DNA of 64,000 nucleotides. Source: Undaria pinnatifida (Eukaryota > Sar > Phaeophyceae > Laminariales > Alariaceae). The notes beneath the pieces were generated by a model. It was not told the DNA's origin, ran no database searches, and saw nothing but the letters and a program-made list of their open reading frames with translations. Below, one piece after another: positions 31,560 to 43,884 of this stretch (positions are counted from its first letter, which is position 1; each line of letters starts with the position of its first letter). A program made the translations under genes and the position numbers. The stretch lies in the NCBI GenBank assembly GCA_012845835.1, contig JABAKD010000008.1, forward strand, positions 14,888,223 through 14,952,222, written 5' to 3'.

Positions 31560-31995
31560 GCAATGAATGACTGCAAAAACTGATTATTTGCTACCGTACT
31601 TCGTGTGTGTTAGGTTCACTGTTCTTTTTACCAAACGACATCAGTGTATCGTCGAGTGTCCGTGTTGATTCTTTATACTTGAAAGATGTTATGTGGTCAC
31701 AGACTGTGAGACAGCAGTAGTGTGTGTTTTGTTATATGTGCCGCAAGACACAGAATCCCATTCAACCGACTCTACAGCTCGTTCTTTGCCAGAAATGAAT
31801 GGCAGCGAGAACTGATGATTTGCTGCTGTATGTGTTGTATTTACCGTTATTGCTACCCAACGACACCAGTACATCGCCGGGGGTCCGTGCTGATTCTTTA
31901 TCGTAAAGGGATATTGATTATGTGGTCACAGGCTGTACGACAGCAGTAGTGTTCGCGTTGTTTTGCGTGATAAGACACAGCATCAATTACACAAC
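31560..31995. repeat. Satellite-like monomers, second locality
   Basis: Head-to-tail diverged units matching 27.46-27.85 kb, including the long shared stretch 'tacccaacgacaccagtaca' and 'tcgccgggggtccgtgctga'. Confidence 0.6.
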
Positions 31996-32000
31996 AACAA

Positions 32001-32325
32001 CTAAATACGACCAATACTGGGTACTGTGCGTCCAAATTATGTATGCGTTGGTTTTATTATCTTGCGCCACCCTCTTTCGGTCTGCTTTCCGTCTTCTCTA
32101 CCGTCCCCTTGTACGTAGTGCTTAGTGCTTTTAGATTCTACGCTCACTTTTACATTTTCTGACTAGCATTTTGCCTCGGCCTACTTATTTTTCACTTTAC
32201 TTTCGAAGGGAGAACTTGTATTTTCTTTTCTATTTTGTTGCTTTTGTGGTATCCGTAAAATGTAATATTTGGTAAAGATCCGACCTGCCCATTCTGAAGA
32301 TGAAATCCCACAAGCCTATAGGTGC
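32001..32325. repeat. Direct copy of 30,729-31,060
   Basis: Contains the ~150-base block starting 'acgaccaatactgggtactg' and one arm of the inverted element. It abuts LINE copy 1 sequence at about 32,326. Confidence 0.65.
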
Positions 32326-32499
32326 CCCCACCAGAAACATATAAAATTGAAATTGGGAGTAAGCCTAAGATATTCCAGGTCCATACTGGTGCATACGTCT
32401 CTCTACTCGCGCCTGAAAAAAACGACTATACCGGTTGCCACCCAAGAAAGACTACCACGTGTATATTGTACGTAGTTAGTACCTATGACTACCCAAACG

Positions 32500-32700
32500 C
32501 ACGACAGACGCAAGTCAATTGGAAAAAAGAAACACAGAAAAGAAAGAACAAAAAGGAAAGGAAAGAAAAAACAAGAAAGAGAAAAAGAGAAAAATAAAAA
32601 AGAAAGGAAAGAGAAACAAGAATTGCAAGAAAAGACAAGTCAACAAGAGGAAGCAAAGAAAAGAGAGGAGAAAAAAAATGTGATACTAGCGGACCCTAGA
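32500..32700 (-). repeat. A/G-rich tract in the LINE 3' UTR
   Basis: The plus strand is (AAAGAAAGG)-like, so the LINE strand is T/C-rich. The same tract is in copy 2 at about 49,965-50,115, where it precedes the same 'tagaaac.gattaaa' text. Confidence 0.75.
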
Positions 32701-32879
32701 AACTGATTAAAGACGGCATCGGGCTCATAGAGGGTATCATGTGAATCATCAATGGCACTAGAACGCAACAGGGCGAAGAAGTCCGGGTGGCCTTACGCTA
32801 CCTTGTGGCGGCCATTGAAAGGCCCAAAATTTTCAAGAACATAGTGACCAGACCCAGACTTCAGCCTCTTGGGCATGAC

Positions 32880-33396
32880 GCCCCCCCTCCCCCCCCCGCC
32901 GCACCCCCCACCCCTGCCCCCCCTCCCCCCCCCCTCCCCCCTCCCCCCTCCCCCTTCCCCCCCTTCCCCCCCTTCCCCCTCATCCCTCCACCCTTCCCCC
33001 TCCCCCCTCCCCTCCTCCCACCCCCCCCTCCCCCGCTCTCCCCCACTTCCCCCTTCTTCCCTCCCCCCTCCCCCGCTCCCCCCCCCCCCCCTCCCCCCCT
33101 CCTCCCTCTCCCCCTCCCCCCTACCCCCCTCCCCCTTACCCCCCTCCCCCCTACCCCCCTCCCTCCTACCCCCCTCCCCCCTTCTCCGCTTCCCGCTAAC
33201 CCCCTCCCCCCTCCCCCTCTCCCCCCTCCCTCCTCCCCCCATCCCCTATCTCCCCCTCCGCCATCCGCCCCTCCCCCCTCCCCCCTTCCCCCCCCCTCCT
33301 TCCCCCCTCAATCTCTCCCCCCCCACCCTCCCTCCGTCCCCCCTTCCCTCTCTCCCCTCCTTCCCACCCCTCCCTTCCCCCCTCCCCCAACCGCTT
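32880..33396 (-). repeat. ~515-base G-rich purine tract in the LINE 3' UTR
   Basis: The plus strand is almost pure C/T, mostly (C5-6 T)n. On the LINE strand it is (AGGGGG)n, with scores of G-runs of four or more. It lies between the RT C-terminus and the conserved 3' UTR. Copy 2 has a short remnant at the same place (50,327-50,382). Proline-rich and glycine-rich frames here are artefacts of the repeat. Confidence 0.9.
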
Positions 33397-33465
33397 AAAG
33401 ATGCTGACGGTGGATGGCTCTGCCGCATCCGATGGCCGTCGCTCTGCAGCTTTGCTTCTCTGCTT

Positions 33466-35354
33466 TTAATTACAATTCCACATAAACAACTCGGCTCTCT
33501 TCTCTACTCGTCGAAACCATCTGCTGGCCCTCTGGGCAGCCTTTTGGCACCCTTCGAATTTCATTCCAAAGACCGACATATCATCCTTCACATGAGCCAT
33601 CCAGCCATTATGTTGCCTCCCTGAGTAGCCCTTACCCCCAACAAGTTCCGGAACCTTCAATGTCTGTGGCAGACGCTCCTACCCCATACGTGCTCCGAAT
33701 CCCGCAAAGAATATCCTCCGTTGGCGCACTGTCGCCTCTAGCTCTCAGAAGCTGTCTTGGCAAGCGCGTTGGCGTACGGTAGGGTGTGGTGGTCGCGCTT
33801 CCATTTCCGCCATCCGAGACATCGGAGGAGCATAGAGTAGTGAACCCGTCGTAGCCTGTCATAGTCAGGCTTGTTCAAGCTCCCCGTCATGCAATCGTAA
33901 AGCAGTGTCTCATTCATCTCAGCTTCAAGCAATCGCACCTTCAACCGTAAGCACACACCCGGGCGATCATAGATTTCCATCTTGTACCACTGGAAGCACG
34001 CCCAGGTTCTCCAAAGACGCCGAGTTATCTCAATGCTAAGGTGTCTGTCTGCGGTGATAGCCCCGCCCAAAGGCACAAACTCGATTGTTTGTTTGTATAC
34101 CTGGCCGGCTTCATTGATTGTGAAGGACACCTTCCCCCCGCGTTTGGTTTTCAAGCACACATTATCCCTGTTTTGCCTCGGAGACCGTAAGCACGAACGA
34201 CGAGCACGCAGTCACGATCACCGTCATCATCCTCTCCAGCCCTTCTGATGATCGCGATACGATGCCCGCATCGTCCGCGTACGGCATATCCCACAATCTC
34301 TGCACCTCATCCCCATCCTTCACCCTCCGCCCATTGACTTCACCTGTGCATGAAGTGCCATTCTTCTTGCCTTCCTCCTTTCGTTGGAGCTGCACCATGT
34401 TGTCCGTGAAGGCTGCATCAGCGAGGAAGCGTTTCTCGGCCACACTCAGTACCGCCGTGGAAAACATGTTGAACAGCAGGGGCGTGACCATGCATCCTTG
34501 CCTGAGACCTTGCCCCACGTCGAACATATTGAAGCATTCTCCATCATCCAGCGTCACGCATGCTTGCATACCGTCGTGGAATTGGCGGATGACGGCGAGC
34601 ATTCTCGGTGGCACGCCAAAACGAGCAAGGACATCCCACAAAGGGCTTCGGTCGACGGAGTCGTATGCTTTGGTGAGGTCGATAAAGCACATGTACAAGG
34701 GGGTGTCCTTCTTCCGCGCCAGTTCCTGCAGTCGTCGTACTACGAACATCATGTCAACCGTCGAGCGTTGGGGTCTGAACCCACGCTGTTTCTCCGGTGG
34801 AATGTTCTCGCGTTCTCAATAGTCACTCAGGCGACCTGCGATGATTTTGAGGAGTAGTTCGCTGGCGTGAGCCGCGGGGGACATGTCACGAAAATTGCAA
34901 ACTCAGTCCCATCTGTCTTCTTGTGAAGAACCTTAACCGTTGCATCGTTTCATTGCTGCGGCACGCCACCTCCTCTCCACACAGCAACGGCGATATCGTA
35001 GAACTTTCCACGAGTGTTTTTTTTTCCTTCGTCGGCCAAAACCTTCATAAGCTCTGCCGGGAGACCATCGGGCCCTACAGCCGTTCGGTCCGCCAACGCA
35101 CGGATCGTCTCCTCAATTTCGTACCTATACGGGACATTGTCCAGTTGTCTGCATGGGGGCCACTGCTTAAGCTCTTCCACAATGCTTGGGTCAAGGGTCG
35201 GCAACGTGGTGTCAAGAAATTTGTGAAACAACCTCACCCACCGCTCGCGGATGAGGGCATCATCCCGCAGCAATTGACCTTCCTCGTCTTTGATGTACTT
35301 CGAGTTAAACGTCTTCTTCCCTTCCACATCCATCCCCTTGAGGTGTTTGAATAA
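33466..35354 (-). pseudogene. Reverse transcriptase of LINE copy 1
   Basis: Motifs in order: AVGPDGLPAELMKVL; a stop after GGVPQQ (near 34,950); [36 protein letters not shown] (motif A Asp); [18 protein letters not shown] (motif B); [10 protein letters not shown] with intact YADD at 34,270-34,281; TVSEAK. After a frameshift come IEFVPLGGAIT and LLRCLGWRKWKRDHHTLPYA, and finally [12 protein letters not shown] and [16 protein letters not shown] ending near 33,466. This is a jockey/CR1-like or related LINE RT by motif style. Clade assignment needs phylogeny. Confidence 0.8.
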
Positions 35355-35536
35355 GCCAAATCGATCACTATATCGGATAAGCCGTTGGAGTGGGCTAACG
35401 TAATCCTACAAGAACCTCTGTACAGCTTCCGCCCGCGTACGTTTCAGCTGTTTGGTGGTCGCCTTTAAGATCGCCGTAGACCACGATCGTTTGGAGTAGA
35501 ACGGACCCGTTTCCTCGCGTCTTCCCTATACTGCCA

Positions 35537-36640
35537 TCATGCGCTCAACTCCGCTTTCGTCTCCTCGGTCGCACACCAGCCCCTCGGTACTTGGTCGGAT
35601 CGAATAGGGGGCGCTATGTCGGCCGCATTCGACAGTAGCGTCTTGGTCAGTAATGAGGCCATGTTATCAACGCTTTCGGCATTAATACCGCGTGTCGGAG
35701 AGGCAAGGTTGGCTGCTATCGCATTTTTCAAATTCATCCGTAAATGCGGGTCCGCCATTAATCTTTGTAGATCAATACCTCGCCGGTTTTTGATAACGAT
35801 CTTTGGACGATTTATTGCGATGAAGCCTAAGAGGCGAATACTCGCTATCACGAGGTTGTGGTCCGACTCGGCGTTCTCCCTGGGTGGAGTCCGCACAGTG
35901 ACATTACGTATCAATCGTCTATCCAATTGCCGTGTCAGTACGTATTCAAGTCTGTACTGGGCCTTTCCTCGGTTAGGGCTCTGAAATGTATACGATATAC
36001 CACGAGGAGGTGTAGCATAGTACGTGTTGAGGAGGGCGAGTTTGTTATCAGTTGCGCGAATCAGTAGTCGCTCCCCGTTGTCGTTCAGCTCGTCTCGTCC
36101 GTATGCACCCAATACATTGCTGTCGGTCCACCTGATCCCTCTCATGCCAGTACGAGCATTTGCGTCCATCAGGACAAGGACGTGGTCCCTACTGGGTACC
36201 CCCTTGGCCACCTCGTCAAGTGAACTCGAAAATCAATCCTTTTCGCTGGTGCTCTTGCCGAGAGTGGGAGCGTAGCCTACAATGAAAGACACACCGTTAG
36301 ATTTCCCATTGAGTTGGATGCGAACCTTCATCAATCTAGCACCGATGCACTCAACCGCGACTTCGCCATTATCCGCCCCCGCCACGATAGACTTTCTAAT
36401 AGCTAAGCCTACCCCGTGGTTCTACTTCTTTTCTTGCTTTTCTCCATCTATCTGCTCCAGAGCAAACCACAACCTACCCCGCCGCCGTGAAAGCACTTTG
36501 GCCATTGCGCCTCACCTCCTGCAGCTCTTTGACATCACAACCTACGTCCTAGCAGGTCTTCACTATGACGTCGGCGTGGCTTATGCCGTTCGTGCCCTCG
36601 ACGGGAAGTGTGCGAACGTTGTACGTACCCACGATGAGTT
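35537..36640 (-). pseudogene. Apurinic-type endonuclease domain of LINE copy 1
   Basis: Frames in order: GTYNVRTL (the family's 'TFNVRSL' start, near 36,625), LQEVRRNG, then GVGLAIRKSIVAGADNGEVA in another frame, FIVGYAPTLG, VLVLMDANARTGMRG and YTFQSPNRGKAQYRLEYVLT. The catalytic Ser-Asp-His, read in ESDHNLV, is at 35,858-35,866. The 5' third has several stops; the 35,537-36,211 part is open for 224 codons. The domain would nick target DNA to prime reverse transcription. Confidence 0.75.
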
Positions 36641-36814
36641 CCCCTGCTCTCGACCTAGCCCTTGCATCTGTACGATTTTTCTGAGCAGCCCTTCGAATCC
36701 TCCTACGTCTCCTCCTCTTCTCCCGAGCGTTCGGTTTCCTCCTTTCTACCCTCCGTTTTTGCCATACAGAGTACTTCCCTCTCTTTGTCTCCCTTCACCC
36801 AGCCCGGTTCTTGC

Positions 36815-37084
36815 CTAAGTGCCAACGGAAGGAGGCATTAGTCCCGACACGCTATGTCCATCTCCTTCCCGACTTTGATGATTACTCACGTAGGTTTGAT
36901 CCTCTCTTCTCTGTTCGGTACGAACCCCATACTTTCCGCGGCGGTGACGCGACACTGCGTACGCAGGCAAGGCTGCTGCGTTAAAAAATTCGCGAGGAAC
37001 TTTTTTGCCTTGTCGATGGTTGTCACCACCGGCCCGGAGATACCCGAGCGCTAGTTCAGCGCACGAGTACTGTCGACGCCACAC
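36815..37084 (-). pseudogene. ORF1-like upstream frame of LINE copy 1
   Basis: A 90-codon open frame (contains REFFNAAALPAYAVSRHRRG) lies in the 5' part of the LINE. Copy 2 is similar at DNA level but the frame is not preserved there in one piece. It begins at a GTG or other non-ATG codon and has no nucleic-acid-binding motif. A true ORF1 or just open 5' UTR are both possible. Confidence 0.3.
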
Positions 37085-37209
37085 ACCCCCTCAGGGGCTC
37101 TGGCACGTTTTGGGGTAGCCTTAGGTCCGAGCACCACCCCGGCCGGGGAGCAGCCGAGGAGAGTATGAATTAGCTCTCAGGCCATCTGTTTCACAGTCGG
37201 ATTTGTCAG

Positions 37210-38070
37210 TTGAAAACGGCCTTACATCGGATCTTTACCGAAAACGACATGTGATGGAAACCACGAACTTAAAAATATACTGGTCAGATGAAGTGAATAG
37301 ACCAACTATTGTAGGAAAAAAATTCAGCGAAAAATTCTCTCTTTAACCGAAATCTCCGACGCCAAAGGAAAAAAAGTCCATTTTGGGACCAGAAATCATT
37401 GTTATTTCTGAGTTCAGAAGTAATCGAGGGCAGAAATCAGTGAATTTGGTGTCTTCTGATCGCAGAAGAAACAGCTCTTCCAGCCTCACAGAACTGGATA
37501 ATTAGACTTTTGGATGCTTCCTCGTACCAAGTATCGCATGTCACCACTGCCTATACTGTACCTCGTATGATACCTGTCTACTGTACACGTCACCATCATC
37601 CATAACAAATAATCACAAACACAACTACGACAGCATACCGCGCTTGTTGTGTGCGAGACAAAGCTTCGTTCTCACACAAACGCGACGGCAACAGCAGCAC
37701 CACCACCATCGAAACCACCACAGACACACCACACTATAACCACACCAGCAGCAGAGCAGCAGCACAGCAGCAGCACAGCAGCAGAGACAGCAGCAGAGGC
37801 GGTGGCGACGTAACGTGGCCGGCTGATCGGCGACAGCGTAACGTACCAGACTTCAAACATCAAGGCAAACGGCAAAACAAGACCTACGAATTCAAAATAT
37901 ATCCACTTCCCAAAAATCAGAAGCAATAATGGACGCCCCTTATTTCTGATGCAGTTGTTTTTGGAGACACATAACTAAAAAAACAATCGCCAGAAATAAT
38001 CGCTCAAAATGTTTCCATAATAGTAGGTCCTAGTACCGATTTGACGAGTAAGTAGCGTTTTTCGAGGGAA
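37210..38070 (+). repeat. Compact CAG-rich repeat element (relative of the 14-20 kb unit)
   Basis: Left arm with 'aatctccgacgcc' and CAGAAAT words (37,340-37,460), middle with 'cgcgcttgttgtgtgcgaga' (37,645-37,670) and CAG/CAC triplets, right arm with 'cagaagcaataatgga' and 'cagaaataatcgctcaaaa' (37,915-38,010). All are in the same order and strand as the 14-20 kb unit. Non-coding, about 0.85 kb. Probably a MITE-like internal-deletion derivative; ends uncertain. Confidence 0.5.
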
Positions 38071-41000
38071 AAATATGAACGAAAAAATGAAATTGTCATG
38101 GGTAGCGTTGCTCAGGGTTTGCCGAAGTTTAACCGCAACAATACGTTGACGGCTAAAACAACACCTGAGCAACCTGCTTCTTTGAGAGGGAGGGCTTCAG
38201 AAATAGCTCACAACGCTGAACAACAAACTCCAACCAGATATGGTCAGGGAACAGAGCACATACAGTGTAAGGTTGCCTGCACCACTACAAAAACGAACGA
38301 TTACTCGACGTCAACACGTAGCATGGAAGGGGCTGCCTTCTCCTCGAACCAGGAGGAGCGATTTGGTGCCGCTGCGGGGACGACATTATTATATGTAGCA
38401 GTGTTCTACAATCAATCTCAGCAGTCATACATGATAGTAGTCGTACAAGTAGGAGAAAAACGAGTAGTAAGACAAGCAGCCGCTCAAGCTGGGTCACGCC
38501 GAGAAGGGTTGACGGGGCGGACGCCCACTCACTGTTAAAGCATAGAGTATTTGGGCGTGTCAGCTCCTCCAAGGAGTCGGCTCTTGGTGATACTGCTGTC
38601 TCGGCGAAACCAGCACCGCGGGCTTAATGTAGGCAGGCAAGATGAGAGAAGGGGAGGTGGATGCTGTTCCGTTCCCAACGCAACGCAACGCCAATACTTG
38701 AGCAAGCATCGCAACTACTACGAATTATGGTTGTAGCCGTTACATGTTTCACTGGCACAGTATCAGGCGTTTCGTACTAACGGGGGAGCCGTTTGATGCG
38801 GCCTAGTCTTGGTGTTTGTGGTACGCTTTGGCCCACAACCAAAAAACTAAAGAAGCCCCACCTACCTTTTCCTGCCCATAGTATTCGGTCTTAGAGACCG
38901 GCAATACCTTACTAACCATCCTCTCCTCTATGAGAGATATGAACCCCGGCGCACCTGTGCACACGGAGCAACCTGGATTCTCTGAGACGCTGGCAAGCGC
39001 TCTTCTGCCTTCGGGCGGGCCGATAGAGGTCAGTCACTTTGAATTGCTGCACGTGTGCTCCGCATAGATCGAGCCTGTATCGCCCGTAGATTGAGCATGC
39101 ATGTTTATCTCGCCACGTGACTCCAGACCTCGCGGCTTACGGCCACGATTCGTATATAACATGGCAATAAATCCAAGCCATGACGCTGTTGCCCTCGCTG
39201 GGGATCACTCAGCACATCACACACTGGTCCTTGTTCCTCGTTGCCGTGGTCCCTCAGTCTATCCTTTCCATGATGCCGGGCGACGAACACCAGAATGAAC
39301 AGTTTTCTTCGATTTGTTGAGGATATTTTGGTCTCACAGGCACCTGTGCATTACCCCTCGCGGATGCTCCAAATAGCTACCGTATCAAGCAACATCAAGG
39401 ACGCCGACACCTTTGCAAGTGCTCCACACCGAAGCCCAGCGGCTTCCCTTTTGTTTATTCTCCTATTTTACTCTTTTTTGGGGCGGGGAGTGAACTCTAA
39501 TAATGCTGTGGACTTCACAGACTCAAAGGCACACCCACGGCAGCATGGTGCCCTGAGCGTGCCGGCTTTATTTTGATTACCGTGGCACCCCCCCTCGGTT
39601 CTGACGGCTATATACTGCATTGGGTTGACACAGGTGGGAGCGTAAAAGATGACAGTGCACCCGAGGGTAGTCCCCACACTTTACCTAGCGCTTTCGGACA
39701 GCTAAAAAATAATGATGAATGCAAAGACCGATGTGATGGAGGATAGAGGTCAGTGCGCGAAGCTCCATGTGCACTCGCTTGAGGCTGCCAGGCTCTGTAT
39801 CCCCGTGCGTTTGCCTGCTGCCGTTTCCGTTTCCTGGTGTCGTCGCTGTTGCTGTGCGTTGCTCTATTGGGCCATTATTGCGGCAGGTAGCATCGTCGTG
39901 ACCAGTGAGCACAGAGGGTATAACCCCGGTTTGTGCTGTGTTCTTACTATGTATACAGAGACCCCCTGCCCGCGCACCTAGTGTCGCTATTCAAGTAGAT
40001 AGAGATGATGCTTACCCTGATCGATACCCCATGTTGTACATAATCAGATGTCATACTTTAACACGCACGAGTACAGCAGTTGCATAAATATGCGCTCAAA
40101 AACGTGTTACATTTTAGGCGATTATTTACTTCTGCTGTACTTTTAAACGCTGGGATCGTTACGAAACCATAACGTTGTGTATTATGACACTCAGGTCATA
40201 TATTGATTGCACCAAGAAGTACATTTTTGTTTGTTCTAGTGGTACCCTTCCGATTACAAGAGTTGTATATAAAATCGTTGGGTAATACAATATTAATGTA
40301 ATTTTAATGTCTATTGGATGGATGGCTGTTTCTCCACGTATAACACATGAATCATGCTGTGTTGTGACACTCGCGTCAGATGCTTGTTACACGAAGACGT
40401 AGGCTTCGATTGTTCAAATACCGATATCGAAGAATCATATTCGTGGTGATGAATGATATATAGATGTATCACGCAGCTTGCAGAGTTAAGGCTCAACCAC
40501 AACCATTCAATTGGTCGTACCCACAGCTGACGTTTATATTTTCATGTAATAATTTCGTGAAAAAAATAAACTCACACCTGAGGTCGTTAGGATAATTTTA
40601 TAAATACTAGAGTTCCGCAGGAGTAGGACAGGGCAGCACTTCGACTTGATAGATGCAATATTCGATAGAGCGTAAAAACCGATACTACGCAACGCATAAT
40701 GTACGCATGTAGAAGGTAAAGTAATGCCAACGTATCGATATAGACAACAGTGGCCTTCTTACTGGCGTCGATTCTTCCGTGAATCCGATTCCGAACTTCA
40801 TCCTACTATTTTGATAGGACAAATCGGATCCCACGCAGACTGACCCCCTAGTCTGGCCACGAAGAGACGTTTCAAGTGCGTATCCTGATGTTTTGACTCC
40901 ACCAAGCATCCTGGGCCAGCAAAGGGTGGCCTCGTATGCTGCATGCTCTCTACGTAGCCGCTGAGAAGCGCGTGCTGAGCCAGCTTCTGCTACATCATAC

Positions 41001-41145
41001 ATGGTAGTATCTTGATCAGAGGCCGGCACACCGACTGTCGGTGTGTATAGTCTGGTCGTGGAGAGAGTTGCTGACGGTGTTTTAGGCGTGAAAAACGGTA
41101 TCGCTGCCTTCGTAATTCATTCCTCTAATGACGATATAATAATGT
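38071..41145. other. No supportable gene
   Basis: An ATG-started frame at 38,098-38,538 (146 codons; MGSVAQGLPKFNRNNTLTAK) begins at the edge of the compact element. It has no recognised motif, and its first part shares 'cagaaatagctcaca' with the element arms, so it is probably fortuitous. The remainder has short frames only. The 40.1-40.5 kb part is A/T-rich with the repeated phrases 'tgtattatgacactcaggtc' and 'tgtgttgtgacactcgcgtc' ~180 bases apart. Confidence 0.45.
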
Positions 41146-41149
41146 GTTT

Positions 41150-42215
41150 CCCCCCCCCCCCCCCCCCCCCCCCTCCCCCCCCCCCCCCCCCCCGCTCCAA
41201 CGCCCCCTCTTTCCCGACCACCTACACGATCGCCTAGACCTAGCACCACGCGTATAACAAACTGCTACATATCATTGATCTCACAGCCGAAGTGTATTTG
41301 AATATTATTTGTAACCTACACCTCCTAAAAATCCCCCCCCCCCCCCCCGCTCTTGCTTTCCCTTACTCAAACGCCTCACCAAATATCGAAATCCGCCACA
41401 TTAATAAACACTTCACGCACAGGATATCACCTCATTATCTTTCGAGAGCCATCCATGCCGCTGTGTTTCCCCCCCCCCCCCGCCTCGAACGCCCCCTTCT
41501 TCCCCATCACCCGCACCTTCGCCTAGACCTAGCACCACACGTATAACAAACCCCTCACCTCAAGCCGTCCCCCCCCCCCCCCCCCCGCCCCCACCCCCCA
41601 CCCTCCCCCCCCCCAACCCATCCCAACCCCACCCCCTCGAACACTCCACCCTCTCTTTACTCACTGATTGTACTACTTACTCCAGGGTATGCATGATAAA
41701 CGGATGTATTATTTCCAAAACCGTCACATTTATCCCCTCAAAATAATGTATAGTTTCCAGGCACATATTGAGCTGCCCCACACGCCCCCCCCCCCCCCCC
41801 CCCGCCCCAACCCCCCCGCCGCCCCCAATAATAAACTGGTGCCAAATCCGTCAGATTTATCCCCTCGAAAGGATTTATAGCTTACATGCACAAATTGCCC
41901 CTTCCCCCCCCCCCCCCCCCCCGCCCCCCTCCAAACCCGCTCGCTTTTGATCAAAACCAGGCCCCCCCTTTCCCTTCACAGCTGTCAGATTTTGTCCCCC
42001 TCAGAAACGGGTTTTATAGTTTCCGCGCACAGACTGACTAAAATCATCCTGTTGACCCTGATAGCTACACTGTAGTTGTAAGGGGAGTCGCCGACCTATA
42101 TCCTTAATGAGGACACACAACTCGTAATGCGCGCGATCGGAGTATCACACACAGCTTGCAAAGATGAGTTTCGACGAAATCTTCGATCTCACAGCTGGAG
42201 TGTATTTTAATTTTT
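41150..42215 (+). repeat. Poly-C-punctuated modular repeat, copy C
   Basis: C runs at about 41,150-41,194, 41,333-41,349, 41,470-41,480, 41,570-41,612, 41,786-41,803 and 41,907-41,925. They separate the same modules as copy B: 'cgcctagacctagcaccac', 'atatcgaaatccgccac', 'gatatcacctcattatcttt', 'ccgtcacatttatcccctc', 'tatagtttcc'. The terminal module is 41,975-42,215. Copy C lacks some of copy B's repeated modules, so copies differ by module number. Confidence 0.8.
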
Positions 42216-43880
42216 ATAATAATATCGCTGGTACTTGTTGCAGTAGATAGAGCATTATTAGCAGTACGCGGTAGCAATGAACTTAGAAATTATCAGTCAA
42301 GATTTCAAGCTCGAGTTTTAGACGAAAATAAAAAAAACAACCTTAACTACCTCGTATGGCCTTTTGTCTGATCTTTGATCGCCCATGGGCCGGGGATCAT
42401 ACATAATGTAACCGTCATCTGGGGACGATAGGGTCCCATCCCAGGATCATAATCAACCCACACATACATATACAACTCCGACAACCCCGGAACAAACGCG
42501 GATGGACATCACCAGGATTGATATCTCCCCACGCAGTGTAAAAATCACCAACCCCACCGACCGGTCGATCTCTGATTGGCTGGGGGTCGTATATCATAGA
42601 GTCAGCTCCATCCAAGGACGATAGGGTCTCGTCCCCGGTCCAGAGGTGATTACATAAAATAAATATTAGACAAACAGGGGAAAGAAACGATTTCTCTCCG
42701 GTCGTCACCGACCCTAACGGTGTGGAAGCCCGAACTCCGGTGCCCAAAATCGGTGATTGGTTCGATCTCCACAGCGCCGCCCCACCCTAGGAGGATGATA
42801 GAGGTACACCAACCAACGGGGGGCAGTTCCGTCGCACACGGGAGAGATAGGTCCCCATGCCCGATTCAGAAATCCTCCGATTCTCTACGCGGCCCCAACA
42901 ACGTGGGAACTATAACGAAGATCTCCCAGGTCGATACCTCCCCGCACGGCGTGTCAACCCCGACCCCTTCGGCTTATTCGTGATTTGCTGGTAGGCTTTG
43001 GCCCGATAACCTTAAACTTTGACCGACCTTGGTTTTCTTGCATGCTTCTGTATACGGCAAGCATTTGCAATGTGAGCGCAAATCGACAAGCCATTTGCGT
43101 AATAGGTCGCACAAAAAAACGATTGAGGCCCATATGAGGTTGGCGTGCCGGGCAAGCACGCTCAAAATGAGGGTGATAAACACTTCAACAGCAACAACAG
43201 CACCAAACGAAATATATGAATGAACCAATTAGAGCGATTTGTATCCAGGATTTAGGACCCCCCGGTTATAAACACAATTCTAAACACAAAAAAAGGGGTG
43301 TTCAAAGCAAAACGACAAAACAAATAAATTTAACTAACACGGGCACAACACGAGAATCATAACCGTGGAAAAAACCTGAAAGGAGGCCAAAACAGCGCGA
43401 TTTTGACCCTCGTAATAATGATCCAATAGTCATGGAATGCTATGACTACCTCTTTATCGCTTATGCGACCATGAAAGAAAATGCTGGAAATCCCTATTTC
43501 ATTCACCTGTCCTAAACGCCTAGCCTCGCCATAATATTTTCGCGAGTTTTCTTGCATACTAGACGGGTATGTAAAAAATTTGCAATGTGGTACTGCACCG
43601 AGTCGCCTGCGAGCACCTGCTTTGGCTTGACAGAGGGGGACATCGAATTAGAATACCCCCACTGTTCTGCTGCTGTAATTACTTGTTGGTGTAACTTTGT
43701 CTGAAAATCTGTTTTTCGTATTGCATCAGTTTTTTTTGTCCATATCCCATCTATTGTCCTTTTGCACTACTCTCGCCCTCCCTCCCGGTAGTAGTATACC
43801 GTAATATACACAAGGTAACACACCCCGGGTAGTACATTTGAGGACTTCAAAATATCATCACCGCTTGGGGCATTCTGTGG
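42216..43880. other. No gene recognised; weak internal duplication
   Basis: The phrase 'ggacgatagggtc.c.tcc' occurs at about 42,422 and 42,616, ~194 bases apart. This suggests an old duplication in GC-rich DNA. Other frames are short and motif-free. Confidence 0.4.
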
Positions 43881-43884
43881 GGAG

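Larger units (their letters stand above)
32326..37165 (-). mobile_element. Non-LTR retrotransposon (LINE), copy 1
   Basis: Read on the minus strand: 5' UTR start near 37,165 (shared with copy 2, includes CGGCCGGGG), a short ORF1-like frame, apurinic-type endonuclease, reverse transcriptase with YADD, a C-terminal part, a long G-rich purine tract, and a conserved 3' UTR. Similarity to copy 2 extends through nearly all of it, so 5' and most of the 3' end are defined by comparison. The terminal ~150 bases seen in copy 2 are not contiguous here but occur at 31,138-31,345. The proteins are broken by stops and frameshifts. Confidence 0.8.

Noticed and set aside
32787-33624. Long proline-rich frames on the plus strand and glycine-rich frames on the minus strand (up to 251 codons)
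   Set aside because: They are translations of the C/T tract in the LINE 3' UTR; all frames stay open because the tract lacks stop codons.
38098-38538. 146-codon ATG-started plus-strand frame
   Set aside because: Begins at the edge of a repeat, shares repeat words, and has no recognised motif.
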